From: Bryobacterales bacterium
GTDB taxonomy: Bacteria > Acidobacteriota > Terriglobia > Bryobacterales > Bryobacteraceae
Direction of reading: 5' to 3'
Assembly (NCBI GenBank): GCA_016716385.1
Contig: JADJWL010000009.1
Coordinates: 230,963 to 294,962, forward strand
Length of the DNA stretch: 64,000 nt
The notes under the pieces are model-generated. The model ran no database searches and was not told the DNA's origin. It saw nothing but the letters and a program-made list of their open reading frames with translations. Below, in pieces: positions 8,684-17,249 of the stretch (position 1 is the first letter of the stretch; each line of letters opens with the position of its first letter). Both the position numbers and the translations under genes were made by a program.

Positions 8684-11053
8684 ATGGCGGCGTGGCGCCT
8701 CTGGGTTGCAGGCACCGCGGTGGCGGGAGCACTCCTTCTGGCAGCCCTCACCGGCGCCGAATTCATCCTGAGAGCGGCCGGAGCAGGCAGTCCGACGGCA
8801 TTCTTCGTCGAACTCTCCGATGGCGCCGTCGCCACGAACCAGCACTTCGGCTGGCGCTTCTTTCCGCGGTCCCTGGCCCGCACGCCCGTTCCCGCGCGCA
8901 TCGCAGCCAAGTCCGCCTACCGCATCGTCATTCTCGGCAGTTCCGCGGCGATGGGAGTGCCCGAGCCTTCCTTCAGCTTCGGACGCCTCCTCGAAGGAAT
9001 GCTTCGTTTCCGGTTTCCTGAACGCCGCTTCGAGGTGATCAACGCCGCAATGACCGCGGTGAATTCCCACGTGGTGCTGCCCATCGCGCGGGACGTGGCC
9101 CGGCTGAACCCCGACCTCGTCATCGTCTACGAAGGAAACAATGAGGTCGTCGGCCCTTATGGCCCGGGATCGGTTTTCCGTGGCGGGCAAGCGCCCCTGC
9201 CTCTGATCCGGTGGAGCGTCTGGTGGAGCGGTCTGCGCCTGGGCGGAATGTCGTCGGCAGCGCTCGAAGCGTTGTCCACGCCGCCGGAGGGATGGGGCGG
9301 CATGTCCATGTTTCTTGAACGCCGAATCCCGCGGGACGACCTCCGGTTGGATGACGTCGTGCGGAGTTTCGAGCGGAACCTGGACGACATCATCGCCGCC
9401 GCAGGCGCGCCGGTGCTTCTGTGTACCGTTGCGGTGAATCTGCGCGACTGTCCGCCCTTCGCCTCGCAGCACCGGGCCGGACTGACGGGCGAAGACCTCG
9501 ACCGCTGGCAAGAGGCAGTGGACTCGGAAGATTTCGCCGCGGCTTTGGCCATCGACGACAACCACGCCGAGTCGCAATACCGCCACGCCCGTGCTCTTGA
9601 TGAAACAAGCCGCATGGATGAGGCCCGGAAACACTATGTCCAAGCCCGCGATCTGGACACACTGCGCTTCCGCACGGATTCGCGCCTGAACGACGCGATC
9701 CGGCGTCACGCCGCGAAGGCCTCTCTCGTGGACCTTGAGCCGTTGCTGGACGGCGGCGAGGACTTCTACGAGCACGTCCACTTCACGTTCCATGGCAACT
9801 ACCGCGTTGCGGCGCGCCTCTTTGCCGAGGTCGCACAGCGCACCGGTCTGCCAGGCGAACCACCGTCGCCCGACGAAATGCGTGAGACCACCGCATTCAC
9901 TTCGTGGGACGAGTACAGGCTGATGGCCGAGATGGCGCGCATGATGGAGCAGCCTCCGTTCACCGGCCAGTTCGGTCATGGCGATCGGGTGGCCCGCATG
10001 CGCGCCAGGGTCCGTGACCTGAGCTTGGCCGCCGATCCCTCGGGTTCAGCGAAGATACTGGAATCGGCACTGGTATCGCGGCCGGATGATCTCCTTTTGC
10101 GGCAGCGTTATGCCGAACTGCTCGACGCAACAGGCCGTCCGGACGCGGCGGCGACCGAGTGGCAGCGTCTGCTGGAGCAGCTCCCAAATCTCACGTACTG
10201 GCTCACCGCCCTGGGCGCATCCTCACGCGATGCCGGCCGTCTCGATGCCGCCCGCGACGCGTTTACACAAGCCCTGCGCGTGGACAACCGTTCCGTGGCC
10301 GCGCACGTTGGACTGGGCACAGTGGCGCAGAAGAGCGGGGACACGGCGGCGGCCGAGCGGCACTATCGCGATGCGCTTCGCATTCAGCCGGCGGCCGCGG
10401 ACGCACGCAACAATCTCGGTCTTCTGCTTCTGCGGCTTGGCAAGCGCGAGGAAGCGCTGGTGGAATTCGAGCAGGCATCGCGCCTGCGCCCTGATTCCGG
10501 CGAGGCCGACAACAACGCAGGACTGGCGCTCCTCGAAGCTGGCAGGATTCCTGACGCGCTCGCCCGGTTTGCCGAAGCCGTCAGGCGTGACCCGCTGCTG
10601 GCCGGCGCACGGCACAACTACGGCGCCACGCTCGCGCGCTCCGGCAGGATCGCCGAAGCGCGTCTTCATCTCGCAGAAGCCGTTCGCCTCGCTCAGGAAA
10701 ACGCCGCTGCGCGCTACAGCCTGGCGTCATTGCTCGCCGGCCTCGGTGAGATTGAGAACGCCATCACTCAATATGAAGCGGCGATCCGCTTGCAACCCAC
10801 CTTCGCCGAAGCGCACTACGATCTTGGGCTGCTGCGGGCGTCGCAAGGGAAGCTGTCCGAGGCAATCGTTGCTTACGAGCAGGCATTGGCTGCGCGTCCG
10901 GAGTATGCCGAGGCATGGAACAACCTCGGTGTGGCGCAGGCCAGACTCGGCCGGATCGCCGACGCTACCGCATCTTTCCGCAAGGCGCTCGAAGCGCGGC
11001 CAAGCTACGCCGAAGCCGCCGCGAACCTGCGGAGTGCGGAAGCGTCGCGATAG
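8684..11053 (+). CDS. Membrane-anchored SGNH-hydrolase-like protein fused to TPR repeats
   Basis: 789 residues. An N-terminal transmembrane/signal segment (about residues 4-27) is followed by an SGNH/GDSL-like domain. Block I appears as LGSSAAMG (Ser in place of the usual GDS), block III as YEGNNEVVGPYG, and a late His block as HVHFTFHGNYRVA. From about residue 410 to the end there are roughly ten TPR motifs with recurring YAEA/NNLG signatures. The arrangement resembles SGNH proteins with C-terminal TPRs in Acidobacteria and delta-proteobacteria; their substrates are not established to my knowledge. It is the last gene of the + strand cluster, 3 bases after paralogue 5, and converges on gspD with 3 bases between stops. 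Role as an esterase or a scaffold is inference. Confidence 0.8.
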   Translation: MAAWRLWVAGTAVAGALLLAALTGAEFILRAAGAGSPTAFFVELSDGAVATNQHFGWRFFPRSLARTPVPARIAAKSAYRIVILGSSAAMGVPEPSFSFGRLLEGMLRFRFPERRFEVINAAMTAVNSHVVLPIARDVARLNPDLVIVYEGNNEVVGPYGPGSVFRGGQAPLPLIRWSVWWSGLRLGGMSSAALEALSTPPEGWGGMSMFLERRIPRDDLRLDDVVRSFERNLDDIIAAAGAPVLLCTVAVNLRDCPPFASQHRAGLTGEDLDRWQEAVDSEDFAAALAIDDNHAESQYRHARALDETSRMDEARKHYVQARDLDTLRFRTDSRLNDAIRRHAAKASLVDLEPLLDGGEDFYEHVHFTFHGNYRVAARLFAEVAQRTGLPGEPPSPDEMRETTAFTSWDEYRLMAEMARMMEQPPFTGQFGHGDRVARMRARVRDLSLAADPSGSAKILESALVSRPDDLLLRQRYAELLDATGRPDAAATEWQRLLEQLPNLTYWLTALGASSRDAGRLDAARDAFTQALRVDNRSVAAHVGLGTVAQKSGDTAAAERHYRDALRIQPAAADARNNLGLLLLRLGKREEALVEFEQASRLRPDSGEADNNAGLALLEAGRIPDALARFAEAVRRDPLLAGARHNYGATLARSGRIAEARLHLAEAVRLAQENAAARYSLASLLAGLGEIENAITQYEAAIRLQPTFAEAHYDLGLLRASQGKLSEAIVAYEQALAARPEYAEAWNNLGVAQARLGRIADATASFRKALEARPSYAEAAANLRSAEASR

Positions 11054-11056
11054 GCG

Positions 11057-13234
11057 CTATTCGCGCATGATGTTCTGCAGGCGCCGCATCCGGCTCTTCA
11101 CTTCGTCGCTCGCTTCGACCATCTGATTGGTGTCGTAGATGACGCGCGGTGTCATGAAGACGACCAACTCCGTGCGCTCCTTCGTGGTGCTCTTCGCACC
11201 GAAGGCTGCGCCGATAATCGGAAGCCGGTGCAGCACCGGGATGCCGCCGCTGCTGTCCGTATCGGACTCCTGGATGATTCCGCCAATCGCGATCGTGTCG
11301 CCGTCCTGGACCGTCACCTGAGTGACAACATTGCGTTTGGAGAACGACGGCGATTGAATCGCCGCGCTCGGCGATGGCGCCTGGGGCGCGGACACTTCCT
11401 GGTTGATGACAAGCGTCACAACGCCGCTGGGATTGATGCGCGGCGTGATGCTTAGCGTCACACCGGTGTTCCGGTTCTGCACCGTATTCGCGAATTGCGA
11501 GGTGCCTTGCACCTGGACCCCCGACACTGCCTGCGAAGCCAGCGTCGGCACCTCCGTTCCCACGTTGATGGAGGCGGCGATGCTGTCCGTCGCGATCACG
11601 CTAGGCGCCGCGATGACTTTCGCACGTCGCAGCTCCTCCTGCGCCGTGAGAACCGCCAGCAGTTCCCGGCTCTGGCCGACGAGCATTCCCGCCGTCAGCG
11701 CCAACCCATTGACAGAGCTTGCCGCCGTGGCCAGCCGCGGAAATTGCCCGGCCGTGGTCCGCTGCAGGAAGGCGTTGACGCCCGCCGCGAACGCACCGGT
11801 GAGATTCACTTCATAGATCTTCGCCTCGATCAGCACTTGTCGCGGCGGGATATCGAGCTGGTCGAGTAGCCGCTCAATCTGTTCCCACTCCTGCGGCGTC
11901 CCCTGCACCAGCAGAGTGTTGTCGAAAGGATTCGGAATCACACGAGGCCCGGTGTATTGCATTGCTGCTCCATAGCCCGCAGCGCCCATGTACGTGCCGG
12001 TCTGATCCTGGGTAGTGTCCTGGCCCGCCGCGCCCGTGGTTCCTCCGGTCGCTCCCATGGGGTTCATGAGCGGGTTCATCGCGGACCCCGTCATCATGCC
12101 CCCGGGCATGAATCCCCCCATACCGCCGCCAAACATCATGGGATTCATCATCGGGTTCATCATGGGATTCATCATCGGGTTCGTCGCGCCGAACCCGGTG
12201 GCTGCCGCGTTTTGGGCCATAGAGCCACCGCAGGCGCCGGACATCGAACCCATTCCGCCCATCATCCCCATCATGCCGCCCATCATCCCCATGCCTCCCA
12301 TACCCCAGGGCGACATGCGGCCGCCTGGCGGCATGTAGAGTTGCATCACAGCCATCGCCACCACTTCGGCGCACTGGTACTTCAGGCGGTACACGTAGTT
12401 GTCGACAGATCCCGCCGCGCTCCGCACCGGTACGTCCAGTTTCGACACCCACTTCTCGACTTCGGTGAAGATACCAGGGTTCGATGCGATCGCAATCACC
12501 GTACTAATGCGGTTCACGGGAAGGAAGCGCACCGACGTCGCTTTGTCCGACATCGAGATCGCCTTGAAGACGCTCTCGAGTTCGCGCACGATGTCCGACG
12601 GCCGGCCGTTCTCCACTTCAAACAGGCGCACCCGCTGGCTCGCCAGCGTATCGCTGTCGAACATCGAGATCAGTTCCATCGTGCGCTGCATGTTCCGTGC
12701 GTTGTCCTGAACGATGAGCAGGTTCGCCGCATCGTAGGACGTCATCTTGTAACCTTCGCCCAGAAAGGGCTCGATGAGCTTCGACAGTTCGCTCACCGTG
12801 ACGAACTTCAGGAACACCAGGTTCAACACCATCTGTTCGTCGTCCGGCAGGTCCTTGCCGTTAACCTTGGGGCGGATCGGCAAGCGCGACGCCTCCTGTG
12901 CGGGAATGATGCGATAGATTTCGCCGACCTCCACCATCGCCGCGCCATTGATGCGCAGGATCGTCTCCAGGAGCTGGCGCACATCCACATCGCGGATCTC
13001 GCCGTAGGTGTTGATCGTGACGCTTCCCTTCACACGCGGATCGAGAATGTAGTTCATGCGCAGATTCCGCGCGAGGATATCGATCACCTCGGTGAGCGAG
13101 ACGTCGTAGAAGTTCAGACCGCCCAACGGGGCCGTCTGTTGTTGCACCGGCGCCGTCTGCGCGGGCGGGTCCTGGGCGAGACCGGTCCACGCGATCAGAC
13201 TGCACAGTGCTGCGGCAACGAGGCGGCGGTGCAT
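11057..13234 (-). CDS. gspD: Type II secretion system secretin GspD
   Basis: 725 residues from ATG 13234, chosen because a signal peptide (LVAAALCSLIAW...GLAQ) follows at once and the upstream gene stops 5 bases before. Domains: N0 (GGLNFYDVSLTEVIDILAR, where FYDV and VTIN are typical), N1-N2 repeats with NR(I/V)STVIAIA, a Met/Gly/Asn-rich insertion (roughly residues 300-430), then the secretin core. The core shows VLIEAKIYEVNL, VGTEVPTLAS, LSITPRINPSGVVTL, VTVQDGDTIAIGGII, LPIIGAAFG and TELVVFMTPRVI, all diagnostic. It forms the outer-membrane pore of the T2SS. It is the last gene of the operon. The insertion replaces the shorter linker usually seen between N-domains and core. Confidence 0.94.
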   Translation of the reverse strand: MHRRLVAAALCSLIAWTGLAQDPPAQTAPVQQQTAPLGGLNFYDVSLTEVIDILARNLRMNYILDPRVKGSVTINTYGEIRDVDVRQLLETILRINGAAMVEVGEIYRIIPAQEASRLPIRPKVNGKDLPDDEQMVLNLVFLKFVTVSELSKLIEPFLGEGYKMTSYDAANLLIVQDNARNMQRTMELISMFDSDTLASQRVRLFEVENGRPSDIVRELESVFKAISMSDKATSVRFLPVNRISTVIAIASNPGIFTEVEKWVSKLDVPVRSAAGSVDNYVYRLKYQCAEVVAMAVMQLYMPPGGRMSPWGMGGMGMMGGMMGMMGGMGSMSGACGGSMAQNAAATGFGATNPMMNPMMNPMMNPMMFGGGMGGFMPGGMMTGSAMNPLMNPMGATGGTTGAAGQDTTQDQTGTYMGAAGYGAAMQYTGPRVIPNPFDNTLLVQGTPQEWEQIERLLDQLDIPPRQVLIEAKIYEVNLTGAFAAGVNAFLQRTTAGQFPRLATAASSVNGLALTAGMLVGQSRELLAVLTAQEELRRAKVIAAPSVIATDSIAASINVGTEVPTLASQAVSGVQVQGTSQFANTVQNRNTGVTLSITPRINPSGVVTLVINQEVSAPQAPSPSAAIQSPSFSKRNVVTQVTVQDGDTIAIGGIIQESDTDSSGGIPVLHRLPIIGAAFGAKSTTKERTELVVFMTPRVIYDTNQMVEASDEVKSRMRRLQNIMRE
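12134..12186 (-). repeat. Tandem 12/24-bp repeat inside gspD (Asn-Pro-Met-Met coding)
   Basis: Alternating 12-mers ATCATGGGATTC and ATCATCGGGTTC on the + strand are repeated four times in total, encoding consecutive NPMM units on the minus strand. They sit inside a longer Met/Gly-rich stretch (about 12030-12310). The unit length is a multiple of three, so copy-number change would keep the reading frame. Confidence 0.85.
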
Positions 13235-13239
13235 GAAGT

Positions 13240-13644
13240 TCAGTCCTTCTCCTTGCGGCTCTTGTTCCAGGCGGTCTGTTCTTCTTCGTTCAGTTCCGAC
13301 TTCTTCTTCTCCCAACGGTAGGGGCCAAACGGTCCGGGCCGTTCGAAACGGACAGTGTCACCCGCATCCTCAACCTTCGCGATCGCGCCCTGCGCGTCCT
13401 TCCGGACTGGTTCGCGCTTGTCCTTTTCGTCCATGCGGGTCACACCGAACGGCGTCTCCCGGTACAGCCAGCGCTTGCCCGAGGAGTCGGTATGCTCCCA
13501 CGTGTTGTGGTCGACGCGGCGCGCCCCTTCGGGCACCTTGATCGAGGCAGCCTTCGCTGCCGGCTTCGGCTTCGGCTTCGCCCTTTCTTCGGCGGGCGCC
13601 GCAGCCAGAGCCACGGCGAACAGAAACAGCGCTAAACGTTTCAT
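13240..13644 (-). CDS. Small secreted protein of the T2SS operon, unknown function
   Basis: 134 residues. The start at ATG 13644 is preceded by a GAGAGG ribosome-binding site and gives a clear signal peptide (RLALFLFAVALAAAPA). The mature part is Lys/Pro/Ala-rich at first (KPKPKPAAK), then a compact charged domain with W-E-H-T-D-S-S-G-K-R-W-L-Y-R near residue 50, ending in a KSELNEEEQTAW segment. I recognise no catalytic motif. It lies between gspC and gspD with 5 bases to gspD. The position suggests a pilotin-like or structural role in secretin assembly, but no lipobox is present, so this is only contextual. Confidence 0.7.
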   Translation of the reverse strand: MKRLALFLFAVALAAAPAEERAKPKPKPAAKAASIKVPEGARRVDHNTWEHTDSSGKRWLYRETPFGVTRMDEKDKREPVRKDAQGAIAKVEDAGDTVRFERPGPFGPYRWEKKKSELNEEEQTAWNKSRKEKD

Positions 13645-13663
13645 ACAGTTTCCTCTCGGATGT

Positions 13664-14380
13664 CTACCGGACTTCTTCCCACCAGCATGCTTCTCCGAAC
13701 GGCGTTTTGCTGAGCACCTTGCGCATGCCGTTCTTGACGGTGCCGGCCGGTGAGTCGTCGCCTGGCTGACACGATGCACGCCCGCCGGTGATCTTCTCTC
13801 CGGGCGCGGCGTCGCCCTTCGGTTGTGGCGGTGGAGGCCGCGATGAAGTCTGCGCGGCGCTTGCACGCTGCGGCTGCGCGGGCGCGTCTTCCTTCTTCCT
13901 GACGATCAATTCCTGCAGTTGCTTCCTGATCACGCGGTCTTCCCACTCGAGCGTCAGCGTGTCGCCCTCAATCGAAGCCAGCTTAAATGCGCCAATCATC
14001 TCTCCGGCACGGACGGCGGAGTGCCGCGCCCCCGGCTTTTCGCTCATGATGACGGAAGGGCCGTCCCCGAGATTCATCAGGCCATACGCCGCCGGAAGTT
14101 CCGGCAGGGGCTTCTCGGGCTCGGCCTCGATGACCACATCGGGATTGCGGTCCTTCGAAAGCAGAAATTGGTCGGCCACCACGACATAGTCCGTGGCGCG
14201 GACGCCACCGGGTGGCGGAGAAGGTTCGCCTTCCGCAGGAGGCGCTGGAACCATGGCCCGCTGTTCGGCCAGCGTCTGCCATCGCAGTTCCACGAAATCC
14301 GCGTGAATCTTCCACCGGACGCCGACCGCGGCGATGGCGGCGATCAGGAGCACGTTGAGAATGGCCAGTTTCCGCCTCAC
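13664..14380 (-). CDS. gspC: Type II secretion inner-membrane linker GspC (HR-domain protein)
   Basis: 238 residues: a short cytoplasmic start, one transmembrane helix (about 6-22), a Pro-rich linker, and a homology-region domain like that of GspC/PilP (GLMNLGDGPSVIMSE ... GEMIGAFKLASIEGDTLTLEW). This domain connects the inner-membrane platform to the secretin N0 domain. After it comes a basic, Pro/Lys-rich tail with two Cys. There is no PDZ domain, unlike long GspC forms. Its start overlaps gspM (ATGA). The gene order M-C-D differs from the classical C-D-E order, but the content fits. Confidence 0.75.
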   Translation of the reverse strand: MRRKLAILNVLLIAAIAAVGVRWKIHADFVELRWQTLAEQRAMVPAPPAEGEPSPPPGGVRATDYVVVADQFLLSKDRNPDVVIEAEPEKPLPELPAAYGLMNLGDGPSVIMSEKPGARHSAVRAGEMIGAFKLASIEGDTLTLEWEDRVIRKQLQELIVRKKEDAPAQPQRASAAQTSSRPPPPQPKGDAAPGEKITGGRASCQPGDDSPAGTVKNGMRKVLSKTPFGEACWWEEVR

Positions 14381-14961
14381 AACGGCCGTCCGCCTTTCTG
14401 TTTCGGCACCAGTTCTCCGGCCACGATTCCCGAGAGCGTCAGGCGCGCCCGCAGCCGTTTCTCCTTCTCATTCACCACGGTAAGCTGCAGCTCGCTCGTT
14501 GCCAGCAGCTCCGGCTGTTCGCTCAAACTGGCCAGCAGATTCACCAACTGTTCGATGGCGCATTCGAACGTCACCGACACCGTGACCTCGCCGTATTCCT
14601 CGGCAAGCGGCCGGATCGGAGAGAACTCGCCGCCGCGCAGATCGAGGCCCTCCTGCTTTCCGACACGGCGGGCGATCTGCAGCAACTGTGCCTGCGCCTG
14701 CTCGGCCGTCTCGCCAGTGAGCAATCCTTTTTCACGCGCCGCCAGTTGTTCGCGCGCCTTCTCCAACGCTTCTTCCTTGATGGGCGCGACCGCTGCCGTA
14801 GCGCGCAGCCCCGAAAGCGTCCGCTCCGTCAGTGCAATCGTGTCCACCGACGCTTCCACCGGAGCATCATCCGAACCAGGGCCGAAGCGCCAGATGAGCA
14901 TGGCCGCTGCCAGCAGCGCGAGAAGGACGAGCGCGCGCTTATCGCGATCGGTGACCGTCAC
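14377..14961 (-). CDS. gspM: Type II secretion protein GspM / PilO-like
   Basis: 194 residues with one N-terminal transmembrane helix (ALVLLALLAAAMLIW, about 10-24), a coiled-coil stretch (residues 55-90, EKAREQLAAREK), and a ferredoxin-like C-terminal domain (VTVSVTFECAIEQLVNLLASL) typical of GspM/PilO. It partners GspL in the inner-membrane platform. It overlaps gspL and gspC by four bases each. Sequence identity to named GspM proteins is not obvious; the call rests on topology and position. Confidence 0.72.
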   Translation of the reverse strand: MTVTDRDKRALVLLALLAAAMLIWRFGPGSDDAPVEASVDTIALTERTLSGLRATAAVAPIKEEALEKAREQLAAREKGLLTGETAEQAQAQLLQIARRVGKQEGLDLRGGEFSPIRPLAEEYGEVTVSVTFECAIEQLVNLLASLSEQPELLATSELQLTVVNEKEKRLRARLTLSGIVAGELVPKQKGGRPL

Positions 14962-16271
14962 GGTTGCCCTCCCGGTGCGGGGGGCTTCTGGCGGAGGGCG
15001 CGGATGCGGAAGAGTTCCCCGTTCGCTGAATGAACGAGCGAGACCGCAAACGCAGACTGGTGGAAGTGCGGCGACGAGTCGATCACCTGCAGCAGCGGCG
15101 CGGCCTGTTCGGCCTCGCCCGCCACGATGACGGAATCGCGCGAAACCTGCAGCGAGTTCGCAAAGATCGGCGGCGGGAGCAAGCGTGTCAACTCCGCCAG
15201 CGCATCCATATCCAGACGCGTGCGCGATCGGAACGCATCCAGAGTTTCAATGCGCTGCTTCGTCTCGCCCAATTCCTTGTCGAGCTCGGTGACGCGCCGG
15301 TTCCGGGCGCGCAGCTCGGTAACCTCTTGTTCCAGTTCCGCGGCGTATTGCTTGTCCGTATAGACCTTGTATACGAACAAACCGGTGGCACAGAGCCCCA
15401 ACACCAGCGACAGTGCGATCGCCGGCAGGTACATGGTGCGCGAGTTGCCGGACCGGTAGGCGGCAGGCAGCAGGTTCGCCGCCCGTGCCAGCCGGGGACA
15501 GGCCCCGGCCAGCGACGCGGCGTACGACGTGCGGCTGCGGGATAAATCGAAATCCGCCGGAAGCAGCGGCGGCGGCAGGATCTGCGCGGGATTCGCGGGT
15601 GCGGTCCCGGGCTCCAGCCGCAACTCCGACACAGCAAGGGCTGCGGCCCGCTCGAGCGGCAGATCGAATGCTGCGGTGAACACCGGGCGCGACGGGCTCT
15701 CGCCGTAGATTTCAGACTCGCCACGCGCTTCGAGCGCCAGAAAGAAGCCTTCTTTCGGGGGCTGCGATAGCAGCCGCGCTCCGCCGTGCAACGCGCCGGC
15801 GCTAAACGTAAACGCGGCCAAAGAGACGCCGGCCTCGCCGAAGCGCTCGGCCAGAGCGAGCACGGTCTCACGCCTCACCATGCCGACCATCACAGCGCCG
15901 CGGGTCGAGACGCGCTGCCAGGCGAACTCGATCTCGTCCTCGCCCCACGGATGCAGCGAATCAACCTGGTATCCGATGGCGGCGGGTAGGTCCTTGTCGG
16001 CAACGCCGGGAAGCTGGACCAGCCTCACGATCACATCGCGCCGCGGCAGCACGAGGGTCGCGCTCAAGTAGCCCGCACCGTGCGCGCGCAGGAAGGAGTC
16101 GTATTCGGCTCCCCATTCCGCCGCAGGGCGGTCGCGAAAATTCGCAATCACGGTTTGCCCAAGAACCGTGATGCCTTTGGGCCGGACACGGCTCACCGTG
16201 ACCAGCAAATCGCCGCCTTGAATTTCGATTCCCGCTCCGGTTCCGAAGGCCAGCCAGCTACGCATCTCCAT
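14958..16271 (-). CDS. gspL: Type II secretion protein GspL-like (PilM/PilN-type fusion)
   Basis: 437 residues. The first about 280 have an actin-like PilM/GspL cytoplasmic domain (LVLPRRDVIVRLVQLPGV ... GYQVDSLHPW). A transmembrane helix follows at about 285-305 (YLPAIALSLVLGLCATGLFVY), then a coiled coil (AELEQEVTELRARNRRVTEL) and a PilN-like periplasmic domain. It anchors the GspE ATPase to the membrane. It overlaps gspM by four bases and follows gspK with 3 bases between. Confidence 0.8.
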   Translation of the reverse strand: MEMRSWLAFGTGAGIEIQGGDLLVTVSRVRPKGITVLGQTVIANFRDRPAAEWGAEYDSFLRAHGAGYLSATLVLPRRDVIVRLVQLPGVADKDLPAAIGYQVDSLHPWGEDEIEFAWQRVSTRGAVMVGMVRRETVLALAERFGEAGVSLAAFTFSAGALHGGARLLSQPPKEGFFLALEARGESEIYGESPSRPVFTAAFDLPLERAAALAVSELRLEPGTAPANPAQILPPPLLPADFDLSRSRTSYAASLAGACPRLARAANLLPAAYRSGNSRTMYLPAIALSLVLGLCATGLFVYKVYTDKQYAAELEQEVTELRARNRRVTELDKELGETKQRIETLDAFRSRTRLDMDALAELTRLLPPPIFANSLQVSRDSVIVAGEAEQAAPLLQVIDSSPHFHQSAFAVSLVHSANGELFRIRALRQKPPAPGGQP

Positions 16272-16274
16272 GGC

Positions 16275-17249
16275 TCAGTCCCCCGGCCGCCAGTCGTGGT
16301 CGTACCAGCGGAGGATATGGTATGAGGAGTCGTAACCGGCAGGCATCATCTTCACGAGCGCGGCGACCGTGCGTCGCAGGTCGGACAGCTGGCCGTCGCC
16401 CCGTCGCGGACGGGCCGTGGCGCGAATCGTGAAGATCGAATTGCCGCCCACACGCAGTCGTCCGGCCTCGGATCCGAAGGCGGCAAGATCCTCCCGCCGG
16501 AATGGGATCACACGGCGGCGCTCGACGATCGACGCCACCACGGCGGGAGGCACCTCGGCGCTCAACAGCACGGCCGGATGCGCCTTGTTGATGTCGAACT
16601 GGGTGGTGGCCCCGTACACTGAAAGGCAATCGCGCAAGCCCCCAAACGGGACGAGGCTGCCATCGGGCGCCGGTGCGTAAGTTCCGTAAAAAAGTTCCGG
16701 GGTCATACCGCGAACAAGAAGCAGTTCTTCTATCTCTTCAAAGGACGCATGGCGGGCGCGAAAAGACGGCGTGAGCGACAAATAAGCCTGATCGAACTCC
16801 GTCAGGCCAGCTCCCGGCGCAGGCGTCCGCCAGTCGACGATGGCGGCGGCGATGAGCTGAGCCCGGTCCGGGGGCGCGCCCAGCGCCGTCAACAACGCCA
16901 GCAGTTGCTCCGGCCGGGCTTGGTTGATGTTCAGCTTCGCCGCCTCCGGGATGAATTCGACAACCGCGTCACCGCCGGGAAAGGTCATCGGGACCCAGCC
17001 GACATTGGTTGTGTCATAGCGCGGCTCTCCTTCTGGAGTTCGATAACGCGGGCCCCACTCCAGGTAAAGAATCGCCCGCTCAATCGCGCCTGTCGCCAGG
17101 TAGTACGCCCGCGCGCCGTCGAGCGCGGTGGATGCGCGCTCGGTCTCGCCGCGCACCGTGCTGGCCAGAGCAAGCGCGACCGCTCCCAGGCCCGCTGAGA
17201 GCCACAGGACCGCGAGCAGGGCGATGCCGCGCTGGCTAGAGATCGGCAT
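16275..17249 (-). CDS. gspK: Type II secretion minor pseudopilin GspK
   Basis: 324 residues. N-terminal prepilin-like segment S-Q-R-G-I-A-L-L-A-V-L-W-L, where the usual Glu at mature position 5 is absent, as is normal for GspK. The large alpha domain contains two helix-hairpin-helix-like copies (LNINQARPEQLLALL and FDINKAHPAVLLSAEVP), the hallmark of GspK. It caps the pseudopilus tip with GspI and GspJ. The start overlaps the gspJ stop by 14 bases. Confidence 0.9.
   Translation of the reverse strand: MPISSQRGIALLAVLWLSAGLGAVALALASTVRGETERASTALDGARAYYLATGAIERAILYLEWGPRYRTPEGEPRYDTTNVGWVPMTFPGGDAVVEFIPEAAKLNINQARPEQLLALLTALGAPPDRAQLIAAAIVDWRTPAPGAGLTEFDQAYLSLTPSFRARHASFEEIEELLLVRGMTPELFYGTYAPAPDGSLVPFGGLRDCLSVYGATTQFDINKAHPAVLLSAEVPPAVVASIVERRRVIPFRREDLAAFGSEAGRLRVGGNSIFTIRATARPRRGDGQLSDLRRTVAALVKMMPAGYDSSYHILRWYDHDWRPGD

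Noticed and set aside
8246..9979. 577-codon minus-strand open frame opposite the SGNH/TPR gene
   Set aside because: It is antisense to two well-supported genes; its translation is His/Arg/Gly-rich without family motifs, as expected in high-GC DNA.
11957..13321. 454-codon plus-strand open frame opposite gspD
   Set aside because: Antisense to the secretin; very His/Arg-rich and matching nothing recognisable.
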